Shown here: positions 50,801-62,821 of the stretch, piece by piece | How the letters are laid out: each line of letters opens with the position of its first letter | Position numbering within the stretch: the first letter of the stretch is position 1 | Assembly: GCF_964340395.1 (NCBI RefSeq) | Contig: NC_135556.1 | Location: 22,579,723-22,643,722, forward strand | DNA length: 64,000 nt | Source of the DNA: Glandiceps talaboti | Lineage: Eukaryota > Hemichordata > Enteropneusta > Spengelidae | Direction of reading: 5' to 3' | Program-made: the position numbers and the translations under genes | The notes under the pieces: model-generated | Database searches by the model: none | The model's input: the letters and a program-made list of their open reading frames with translations, nothing else | What the model was told of the DNA's origin: nothing

Positions 50801-51601
50801 ATATTTATTTTGCATTTAATATCATGGTGTGTCAAGGTGCAATCAATATCATGAGGTTATCCAACATTTTTCTATTTATTTATGAATAGCAAATTTCTAA
50901 ATTTCCAGTTTGAAATATAATCCTAGCAATCTTGTTAAGGGTAGTTTTACATTTCAAAAAGGGTTGAAGTGAGAATAGTGGGCATCACCTAATGTTTGAA
51001 ATCCATTGGTGGAGCCATTTGAGGGTTTTGAAGAGGGGGTTGCAAGAGTTCAGTTGCCATGGGGAAGTGTCACACTTGATATGTGATATAGAGTAACTAC
51101 ATACTACTACAGACTGATATTTACATTCTAAGCAAAAGTTGTGTTTGATAAAATTGTCTTAATTAAACATTACAAACCTTCTACCATGATTGCCCTGTGT
51201 TCCTCCTATTCTTGACCTTTGAAGACTAGAATTGACTGGCCTAGGTAGTGAACTGCTACGATGTGGGGAAATATCACCACTACTACGTACTGGTATACTG
51301 CTACGATGTGGTGACACTGTCCGTAGTTTGGTAGGTGAAGGAGACTTGAGGTGTGACATTTGACTAGGCTGTCGAAGTCTTGATTCATGATTTTGAGGTT
51401 GCATTTGTGACTGCGTTGGGGGTGGTGGAGACATTTGCTTACGTCGACTTCCTCGGTTTAAGTTTGGCATGCTGTAACTGGTTTGATCTGATAATACAAT
51501 CAGATAATTTATTAGTGATGCAGTCATCTAGATTTTTTAAACGGTTATAAGTTTGAGAGTCTACAGTTTATTTTCATTTGTGTGGGGGTGCACACGTGTG
51601 C

Positions 51602-51636
<35 letters not shown>

Positions 51637-51724
51637 TGTATGTATGTATGTATGTATGTATGTATGTATGTATGTATGTATGTATGTATGTATGTATGTA
51701 TGTATTTATGCATGTACATGTATG

Positions 51725-51762
<38 letters not shown>

Positions 51763-54700
51763 CATGCATGCATGCATGTATGTATGTATGTATGTATGTA
51801 TGTATGTATGTATGTATGTATGTATGTATGTATGTACGTACGTACGTACGTACGTACGTATGCATGTGTGTATGTATGTATGTATGTATGTATGTATGTA
51901 TGTATGTATGTATGTATGTATGTATGTATGTATGTATGTATGTATGTATGTATGTATGTATGTATGTATCATATGTATGCATGCATGTATGCATGCATGT
52001 ATGTTTACTGTAATTGGTTAATTGAAACCACACATTCAATGATTTACCAAATTACAACATCTACAGAGAAAGCAAAGTTTGACTGGCATCTTAAAACCAT
52101 TAAATTCAGTGTAACAAGTGAAAGCTATCATCAGAATGATAGCTTTCATTTGTTACACTCAACTATTATTAAGATTTTAGTCCTGTAACAATTCTTCAAA
52201 AGGCCCTTTCCCACGATAAGTACTCTTAATCATTTAAGACCTTGTCATTTGTCACATCTAAATGTCCAGGTTCTGTTATGTCCATTTGTAATGCTTAGCA
52301 CATGTAATACTTTGATACAGAGGCACTATCAAAATAACTATTTTCTGACTATAATTTTTGAAAGAAATGCAAGGAATTCCTCCTGTGAGGTTGTCTGCTA
52401 TTGTTTCTTTTATATTCCAATTTGTGTGACGACAACTCAAAATTCCCTTCCCTACTCTGTGCCAAGCCCTTTTTCTGAGTACCTGTTATATTCCTATCTG
52501 TGTGGAGACAATTCACTGAGAACTCAGAGGCAATTCATAGCACCTTCACAACATACTTTTTTTAAGACCACCCTCAATCTTTCCAGAAATTTATGATACT
52601 GTACCATGCAATGTGACCAAAGGACTTCATACATCTCACTGAGATCATCTACTTCCCTTTGACTCCACTTTGACCAATCATAACCATGCATAATTAAATT
52701 GCAAGTAGACCAATCAGCACCAGACCCCTTAAATTCTGACACAAACACCTGGGATGTCATTACCATATTGGCAAACATTAACACCCTGCTTATGGCATTC
52801 AACAGATATTCTGACCATTAGTCATTCACATGAGTAAAGTGATTTGATAATTTCTCACCTCCAACATGTAAATTAGCCAGATCATTAGGTGTAATGTTAT
52901 GATGGTTTGCTAGAGAAGCTCCTAAACTATACCTCTTGACCCCATCATCTGTGAAGTTAACAAAAGTACAGCCACATTTTAAAAAGTGTTCTCATTTAAT
53001 GATCAAGCTCATTGTACAAGAGCCAAACTCTGATTGGATGTGAGTTTAACACTTAGCACTACTTTGGTTGAGTCTAGTTGTTAGACCCCTTAGGCTATCT
53101 ACAAGTGTCCAAAGGTTGCGTTGTACAAGGGCTGTACCAAGACAAGAGTATTGCCATCCTTTGGCTGTTGTTCGACAACCTTTTCAATGCACACCTGACT
53201 AGGCTTAATAAGGCTCTCAGTACAATGCTTGATCATTAAACCCCAACACTTTTATAAATCAGGCTATATGTACATCCATCATGCATGTATGTTATTGTCA
53301 GTATAGAATGAGAAATATACATGAAATGAGAACAAGAATTTAATACACAGAATAAAGTTATGAGCTATGACAGAATAGTACTAAAGATGAAATCTCTCAT
53401 CAACACTGAAATACGCTGGACCCAATGTATTGTTTTTACTCCATCTTTAGTATTATGGTACATGTACTCCCGCTAAAAAAGGGAACAGGAACAGTTCCTG
53501 TCCTGGGAAAACTGAGCGGTTAAGGAACAGGAAAACATTAGGTTGGTACAATGGAATATAACATGGAATTTTAACTGTTTGTATGACTGGCTACAAAGCA
53601 CTTGCACTTTGGCTAGAGAAAATATGTAAAGTTAGAACAGTGACAATATTGTACAGTACATGCAGGGTGTTTGGAAAGTGCTTACGTCTTCCAATATCAC
53701 TGTACTTATGGGTGCTTTTGTTCAAAACTTGCCAAGTACTTTATTTTCATTATGGTGTGAATATACTTTGTATTTTGGCCTGGAAATATTACATTTAATA
53801 CTATTAGTAGCAAACTGGGAAACATAAACTCCTGACACATACTTGATATTTATACTCAAATCAACATACTAGTAAGTAACTCATATCCACATAACTCATG
53901 CGTGTGTGCTAGGTTATATATACCTCCATTGTTTTTCTTTAGTCGTTCTAGAGATGGTCTTCTCCTGAGTACAACAGTTGCATTCTGTTCATGTTCAAAG
54001 TCTTCCCCAACAAATTCATTGTCTGATTGTCTTTGTCTGGATGAGTGTTCCCTTTGTTGTTGTTCACGATGTTGTCGATGTCGGTGCTGCTGTTGTTTCT
54101 GGTACTGATGATTTAACAGCTGCTGCTGTTCTTCAGGTGTTAGTTGTTGTTGTTGTTGTTGTTGTTGTCTTGCATGTTGCCGGTGATGTTGTTGTTGTTG
54201 TTGTTGTTGTTGTTGAGGGTGATGATTAATATGCTGTTCTTGTTGTTGTTGTTGCTGTTGATGGTGCTGTTGTTGTTGTTGTTGTTGTTGTTGCTGCTGC
54301 AATTGCTGTTGTTGTAGAAGGTGTTGTTGTTGTTGTTGTTGCTGTTGAAGTTGTTGCTGATAGTGTAGTTGCTGTTGTTTGTGGGGCTGGTGTTGCTGTC
54401 TCTGCTGCTGGTGATGCTGGGGCTGTTGATGTTGTTGCCGCTGCTGCTGCTGCTGATGATGTAACTGTTGCTGCTGTTGGTGTAGTCGTTGCTGCTGATG
54501 GTACATTTGCTGTGGGTGTTTTCGATGAGGTTGTTGCTGTTGGTGATGCAACTGTGGATTACTCCGGTGAAGCTGTGACTGGTCTTGCTGGTGTGGCTGT
54601 AAGTTGGAGGGCACTGAAACTCTCCTTGGAGAAGTAGTAGGTGATGCACTTTGATGAGTAGCTTGTCTCAAACCTAAGATATTAACAGACAGGTCAAAAT

Positions 54701-57700
54701 TAATAGGGTACCTCATCACGGTATAGACAACGTTTTTATTTGTATTTGTGCTGCCTAATGATGTGAACATAACTAATTTCACACAAACTAATTTGTGAAA
54801 AATTCAATTGACAGGCTTGCAAAGAACACCTTTCCTTGTAGATGGCACGTCTTCCTGGTTTGACACAAAAACCATAAAATTTGCATTTTTGGTTTGTAGC
54901 TGGGACTGGTACTGTTACGATTTTCTGAAGTAAAAGGTCAAAGAATTTAAGGGTCGTCAAACACATACCGGTATATATCAAAGTATATGCTATCAAACAA
55001 AGTTGTATGAAAATAACGATGTTCACAATTATGTTTTGCATGTGTGCATGGTATATATTTTGCAAGTAAACACGCAATGCTTTAGAGTTACTAGCCTATT
55101 GAACAAAGGAAGACACATCACCATGTATATGTGAGAACATCCAGCTACAAAGCTAAAAACAATGAAGCAACCATCACACTTTTCAAGAGGCATTAAGGGT
55201 CAAAATTCACACTTTTTGATGACAGTCTCTTTGAATTACAACCTTGTTTCACTCTTACAACATCTACTCTTCTCTTACCAAGGTCTTGATTAAAATTAAA
55301 ATAAATAAATAACAGCACTAATGAAAGCAAACAAATAAAATCTTATTTTGTGAACAATTTACTGAGTCATACACATGTATATCAGCAGACATTTATCTTA
55401 ACAGCACACCGTTGTTGCAGACATTTATCTAATGAGCACACCGTTGTTGCACACATTCTTCTTGGACATATCTTGAATTCACTAAAACCTGACAAAGTAT
55501 GAGGTCTCACAGCTAATTTGGTCCATTCTAAATGTCATATTGACTTAAACCAATATTTGATAAATAAATAAATAAATCAAACAGACATATAATCAATTCC
55601 TTCCATGGCAGCAGTACTGTATCAACCACTGTGTTGAGTTCCATGGCAGCAGTACTGTATCAACCACTGTGTTGAGTTGAAAGTTCAATGAATTCCTAGC
55701 ACACTTTGAATGAAATGTGTGATAGTCGGAATAAAATAATTGGTACTAAAATATCATTTAAATCTATTTATTTGTAATTATAAAGAGAAGCCCAGTCCCT
55801 TCAAATATTTGGGCTAGAATTGTATGGTTTGCAATATCTTTTATCAACAGAATCCCAGTGTAAATCAACAGAATCCCAGTGTAAATCAACAGAATCTCAG
55901 TGTAAATCAACAGAATCCCAGTGTAATATTGCTAAATATAAATGTGTTGACCATTAAATGTAATAACTGTTACATTGACTATGTTGACAGCGTGTGTAAT
56001 GTTGCTTTACAAATGTGTTGACAATTACATGTAATGTTGACTATGTTGTCAGAATCTGTGTAATGTTGCTTTACAAATGTGTTGATTATGCAAATTGAAC
56101 AATATCATGAATTGATGACAATTTATCATGGCTACCATTTTCCACTTGATAACTTGAGTATAATACCAGCAGTTGCTTTTTTTTTTTTTTTTTTTTTTTT
56201 TTGCTTTTTTCCAAATTGAATTTATAATCAGCATTTTGTATTTATATTATAATAAGTGTGTACATTTTGGAATTATCAATAAGTTGGAATGGCATGGTTG
56301 TAAAAAAATAAAAAAATAAATTTTTAGCTGCACCAGAAATAAGAACCATTCCTGTCTGTGATTATAAGCCCCTTCAAATAACATATTTACAATTATTGGT
56401 GAATTGATAAATTGTACACAGTACTACAGGCTATCTTTCCATACTTCTTTAGACATCTTAGTACCTTGAATATATTCTCTACTTTCATATAAATCTCTAT
56501 TTGACCTATAATCACCAAGATAATATTGCAAGATATACAGCTTTGTGCTTTTATTTTTCTCTCTCTCTTGACTTCTCATATCCTTGTTTTGCAGCTTTCT
56601 TTGATAACACCCTTGATATATGTACACATCATTTTTTTTTACAAAATTACAAAACACTGAAATTTCCACATCATGATATTGCAACAAATGATATGATTAT
56701 GAATAGTTTTGTGCAAAGGAGGGTAAAATCTGTTGGATTCATTAGTCATTATGCAATCTGGGTCTGCTCTACTGCTTGCATTTAAATGTGCAATCACGAA
56801 AATGTACATTTATGAGATTTCTGTCATTTGTCGTGCTTGCGTTTATACACCATAGCAGACACACTGCATCTTATTATCATGAAGGATGAAGTATCTGATC
56901 TTCAGGTACACCACACTAGTCACTATGAGTCATACATGTTACTATTATGTGACATTTGAGGTGAAAGTGTTGGTGATAATGAGATTGAGATCATGACAAA
57001 CTATAGTCTTGTCTAGACGGGACTTCAATCAGTAATGATACTACTGTGATGTGTTCTGTCATACCATTATTCTAAGAGTAAAGATCATCACACACTTCGT
57101 ATTCAAAGTGTTACCCACTTTGTATTCAAAGGGTTACGTCTTCCTGATGCCAAACATCAAATATAATGTTGTTAGTCTCATAAAACAGAGTCTCTTGCTT
57201 GGCTTATAATAATTACATATGATACAATACATGTTGTCTTACTAATTACCATATTTTCTGATAGTAGAATTGTAATTTAATATCTGATTGTTACATGTAA
57301 GCAAGCCACGCCCCCCCCCCCCCCTTTCATACCAAACTAACATATCATTTAAATTAAAAGATTTGCTTGAAGTAATGCATCCAATGCTAACATTATCTTT
57401 ACACCAATCACATCATAAACTGTAAAGACGTACAAATCTCATACATACTTCCATTTGTGGCTGAAAGCTCAAAAAAGGGTGAATATTGTGTAATTAGTGT
57501 ATATTAGTATGCTGTACACACACACACAGTCACTGCACAGTGATACACACTTCAAACCAAGGTGTATTAGTAAACAGTGTACACACAGTCAAGGCTGGTG
57601 ATAGTGACGAATGCATGGGTCTGCCCATGAAAACAGTCCTTGCATATTGTTCCACACCCTGCATCATGCAACAATTGGATTTAATTCCATTTACATACAC

Positions 57701-59582
57701 ATCATTCAGTCCTGGGGATTGGGAAGACAAGATTTATGGGGAGGGCATCTTTGAAATATTCATCTTAATATCTTAGTCTAAGATTAATATCAAAATGATT
57801 CGTTATATACAAAATGCTATTTCTATATACTGAAATATTTACCAAATTTCAAAGTAGCCTAAGGTAGAGTGTGCCTCTGGGAATTTTTTGTTTGAAAATC
57901 ACAGTAGCTTGAATCACCCAAAACATTGCAATATGTAAGCTTTGTTCCTGACCCTTTTGAATTCGTTACTGAAATTTGGTTGTTTGATATCTTGTTTTCA
58001 GTTTATTATTCATCAATCCATATAGTGTTTGGCGGCCATTTTGAAGTGTCTATAGATCATTTCAGTCTGTGTTCAAAAATATAGCCAGGTGAACAGTCAT
58101 TATTGTTCATGATTTTAACTGAGAATAGGTTGGAGTTTCCTTGAACAAAGTAAAGGCAAAAGTTTATACTGTTTATTTCCAAGAAACAAACTACCTTAAG
58201 GTCATGTTTAAATGATCAAAAAAATCATACATACTATTTACATGATGGCAAAAATGAATTGTGATTGGTTAATAAAAGTTAGATGTATATGCTGTTTATG
58301 TTAACTAGTTATGAATGAGTACATCATAATGTAAGTGGGTACTGGGGAAAGTCATTACGAAGATTCATGTAGGATTTTACGAGTGTTCAATGTTTTGATC
58401 TTTACATGTACTATGACAGATCTTTGATTGATAATAATTTGGAAACTATATGATGTAGTTTCTTTAACTTTTGAAAGGTAACTTGTAGGACTACGTTATA
58501 GGTGACATCTTTATTTGATAGCCACCCACAAGTCAAGGTGGAACAAGGTGATTTAGATAGGTAGATAGGTAGAGGAATAGAAGGGTATATAGGACAGAAA
58601 GTGTAATGACAACTGTTTGATGAGGAGGAATAAATAGGGAGGGGGGCAGAAAGGGTAATGAAAGGAGGGTACACGGAGAGGGAGGGGAGGTGCAATGAGG
58701 ACTGTTTAGGGAAGGGTACAGAGAGAGGGAAGTGAGGTGTAATGAAGACTGTTTAGGGAAGGGTACATAGAGAGGGAGGGGAGGTGTAATGAGGACTGTT
58801 TGGAGAAGGGGACAGAGAGGGGAAAGGCAAATGAGGACTGTGAGAGGAAGGGGAAAGAGATGGGAACATGAGGGAGGGTAGAGGATACACAAAAGACTGT
58901 TTGATGAGAAAGGATAGCGAGAGAAGGCAGAAGATGCAATAGGGACTATTTGAGGAGGGGTATAGAGTGGGTATAATGATGACTTTAAAAAGAAGGGATA
59001 TGGGGAGGGAGGGGCAATATGAAGACTTTGATGAGAAGCAATGTAGAGAGGGGGAGGGAGGGAAAGGGCACAATGAGGACTTTCATAAAGGAGAAGCAGG
59101 GTATAAAGTGGACTGTTTGATGAATGGGGATGGGAGGATACAGATAGGGAGAGGGAGAGGGAGGGTGTAATGAGGACTGTTTTCACCTAGACTCACCACT
59201 ATTTTGTATCGGTCCTGCAGGTAATGACATTCTCCGAGGTGATTGGGGAGGGGTTAGAGCTACTTGGCTAGCTCTACGTAAACCTACAAATTATAATGTA
59301 AAACACAAAATCCAGCACAAAATTATGTCACAGTGGAAAACAAAGTAAATGATAAAGTGTCATTATTATGAGTGAGAAATTCATAACATGAGATTCTCAT
59401 ACAAACAGTAAATAACTGCATGGTGATACATTTGCTGAAAGGTAAGTGGTGTTCACTTTTAGTTCCCAGTATACAATTGTTGTGTTATTGTGAAAAGATT
59501 AATCAGTACCCATCACAGATGTTAAGACTTTTGAAATAGTTAAAGTGCAACAAAATAACACATAGGTATATTCTGAAATAAT

Positions 59583-59665
<83 letters not shown>

Positions 59666-60503
59666 GTCTGTCTGCCTGCACACATGCATGCATGCATGCA
59701 TGCATGCATACACGTACGTACATATGCATGTATGGACAAACCTTTAATACAACAACATTTTCAAAAACGTATTGCCATTCATTACATCTTACAGAATCAT
59801 GGATATACACTTAATTTACATCTCCGTGAATTTGTGTGTTAACCCTTTCAGAAATCAATATCACAAAACTAATGCATCAATAGTCTCATTCACAAACATG
59901 ATTTCCTTTTCCAGCCACAGATTCAACCACACCTTACTTGCACTCATTACAGACTCACAGAGATTCAAAGATTCACAAAATCAAAACATCGTATGACTTA
60001 CTTTCTTCTTGCATCCTGGCTATAATCTGTACATCTGTAACATCTTCTAATTTACTTATGCCTAGTTTTTCTTCTTCACTTTGATGTCTTTGATGTCTGG
60101 GTGATCCTCCACCAGGGACTCCCACAGCACCACCAACAGCTGGCATTGCTGCTGGTGATTGTATGGTTTTTGTACCTGTGTATAACAAAAGTAGTCATTT
60201 TTTTTTTTCAATATCTCTTTGATTATCACAAAAAAATGAACTTTTAAGGAGGTTGTTCAGAATTTCTTGTGAGAAAGATACTGTTTTCCAGTAACCATAT
60301 TAAAGCAAATAGTTTTGAAAAGAATAGTGGTCTAAATAGAATCCATATATGGTCATGCACTTACATAAAAACAAGTATAATTGCTCTATGAATTCTATAA
60401 TACAATGTAACTTGATCCTTTTACCCTAACCTTGCATTGCAAAAATTAAGTTTGTACACAAGTGTGGATATTACGTATTCTATGTGGTGTGTATTTGTTT
60501 GTT

Positions 60504-60541
<38 letters not shown>

Positions 60542-60560
60542 TGTGTGTGTCTGTGTGTGT

Positions 60561-60626
<66 letters not shown>

Positions 60627-62790
60627 ATGTACATGTGCACTTGTGTGCATTTGAGGGACAAGAAAGTCAAGGCTTTTAAGAGGTTACATTGATAAGGGAG
60701 GTGGAGGGAGGATGGTGAAAAAGAAGGAGACAGGGGGATTGGGCTCTGAAGGACTCTTTTCCCCAAGACTCACCACTATTTTGTAATGCTCCTGCAGGTA
60801 AAGACACTCTCCGAGGTGAAGGTGAAGAGGGAGGGGTAAGAGATACATGTACTTGGCTACTAGCTTTGCGTACACCTACAAATTATAATATAAAATACAA
60901 AAGCAACACAAAGAAACGTCACAAAAACAAAACAATATACAAAAACAAAATATATGATATACTAATAATACAGTGAAGATAATACACAAAGAAATAAAAC
61001 AAACAAAATAATTGAAGTAGTACGTGAAAAAATAGAATAAGCATGCTGTACCATTGATAATTGGATTTTACTGTTGTGGACCACTTAGAAACTTATCATA
61101 GATCTAGATGCCTCATTAATATTCATTCTCTCATGGCATGCTTTATTTCTCTAAAGGCGATTGCAAGTAAGTGGGTAGAACTTTCTATTTTATGTAGGAA
61201 TATTTATGTTGTTAATAATCACTAAATATTATCCTTTGTGACAGGGCATTCCTGTTTTGTATCAAAATTTGTTGATTTGATCAAAACAGGATGTAATGCT
61301 ATACTGAGGTGACAGACACGACAAATGTCACTTTTAAGCAAGTGCAAACTTGTTGTTGCAAATAAAATCTGTGTGCAATATAATACATACATGTCACTGA
61401 GCTGTGTGACAGGAAAATGAATCATGGGGAGACAATATTTTAGATTCTATGCTACCTTTACAGCCCAGATATAGGTTTGTGGACTCGGTAGTATGGATTA
61501 TAGGTCCTCCTACAGTCAGGCCCTTCCGCCATACAACCTTGGTCCACAAACCCATATCCAGGTCGTAAAGATTATTAGTAGCATAGTTATGTTGATTTTA
61601 AGCATAAAATGATTGTATATCATTGTTTAATGCAGTTTTGCTCTAATCTTGATCCCAATACAATTTCCTGGTGCATCCCCCAAAAAATAGCGCAAATATT
61701 GCGTTGCCGCACAACTTCATGTTCAGGGCAATGATAGATATATAATTTTTTGAAGATTTAAAGTTGTAACCAAAACAAAATTTTCATACCTAATTTCCAT
61801 CATCATAATCCAGCCATCCTATGTTGGAAGTGTACAAGACAAGTATAGCAACATCCTAATCAAACTTTAAAGGGATGTGTCTACAAGGTTTTGTACTTCT
61901 TTATTTTTTAAAATCAATTTGGAACCAAGTCATACCAATGTAACAGGTTTATCTTTCTTGGTTGTCTTATTGTAATATTGTAAAAGCCAGCTACATTCAG
62001 TTTATATGGGTAGGTGATGAAACAGCTGTCTTACAATATATTACATAATCCAGTCATAAACCAAACTGGCCATGCTACAGGCTTTACCACCAGAGGAAAT
62101 AGTAAAGTAAACATTATAGTTAATTAACAATGTACTGTTCTCACTGTGTCAGCTATTAATGAGGACAAATCTACACATTCTCAACAAAGTTAAGCTCAAT
62201 CTACTGGGTAATTTCAGAGTTTAAGATTTTTGAGGAAAAGCAATGACAAAGAATAACACTTCTAGAAACATCTCACCAAGTTTCAAACTCATTCACTTAG
62301 TATTTTATAAGATATAAGTTTTTGACCAAAATTCATTTTTACACCTTAATTCCATATCACTCATGGAATCATGGTATGCTTAACATATCTTCGTCCATAC
62401 ATCCCTAAATGCATTTCCATTAAATTTCAGCCCAATCTGCTAAGTAGTTTTGGAATTATAGATTTTTAACCAAAAAGACACATTTTCAGCCCTAATTTGC
62501 ATATCACTGATGGAATCATCATGTCATGAACAAATCTTACTTTACACCCCCTAAAGAATGTTCCCACCAAATTTCGCACCAATCTGCCCAGTAGTTTCTG
62601 AGTTTAAGTTTTTTGACCAAAAATCACATTTTTTGACCCAAATCACACACCTGTGATGCGATCATTTTGATTTGAACAATTTCCCAACTAGACACCCAAG
62701 GTAATGGCCCCACCAAATATCATGGCAATCGGTTCAGCAGTTTTTGACTTTAAGTTGTTTACACACATACATACACACACACACACACAC

Positions 62791-62821
<31 letters not shown>

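Larger units (their letters stand above)
47863..51177. other. Last SLAIN-like intron, mostly tandem repeats
   Basis: Intron between exons G and H. It holds the 43-bp minisatellite (47900-48968), a C-run at 49140, and the 73-bp repeat (50378-50850). No further exon was seen in 48970-50370. Confidence 0.6.
54674..59196. other. SLAIN-like intron between exons D and E
   Basis: No supported exon. It includes small tandem duplications at 55390-55460, 55601-55676 (period 38), 55844-55926 (four 21-bp units) and 55976-56085, a T-run at 56177-56202, a C-run near 57310-57324, and the purine-rich array at 58545-59182. Confidence 0.55.

Noticed and set aside
52249-52802. Open frames on both strands (115 and 92 codons)
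   Set aside because: They overlap each other on opposite strands, show no recognisable motif and do not fit the splicing of exons F and G.
54140-54649. Asn/Ser-rich frame overlapping the Gln tract
   Set aside because: It is the shifted reading of the same trinucleotide repeat. Phase with exons D and F and the flanking 'SPRRVS' and 'RRRPSLERLKK' motifs fix the Gln frame.
58411-59186. Ser/Pro/Leu-rich open frames up to 217 codons on the - strand
   Set aside because: They fall in the purine-rich minisatellite and run into the exon D donor. The composition is a by-product of the C/T-rich strand.
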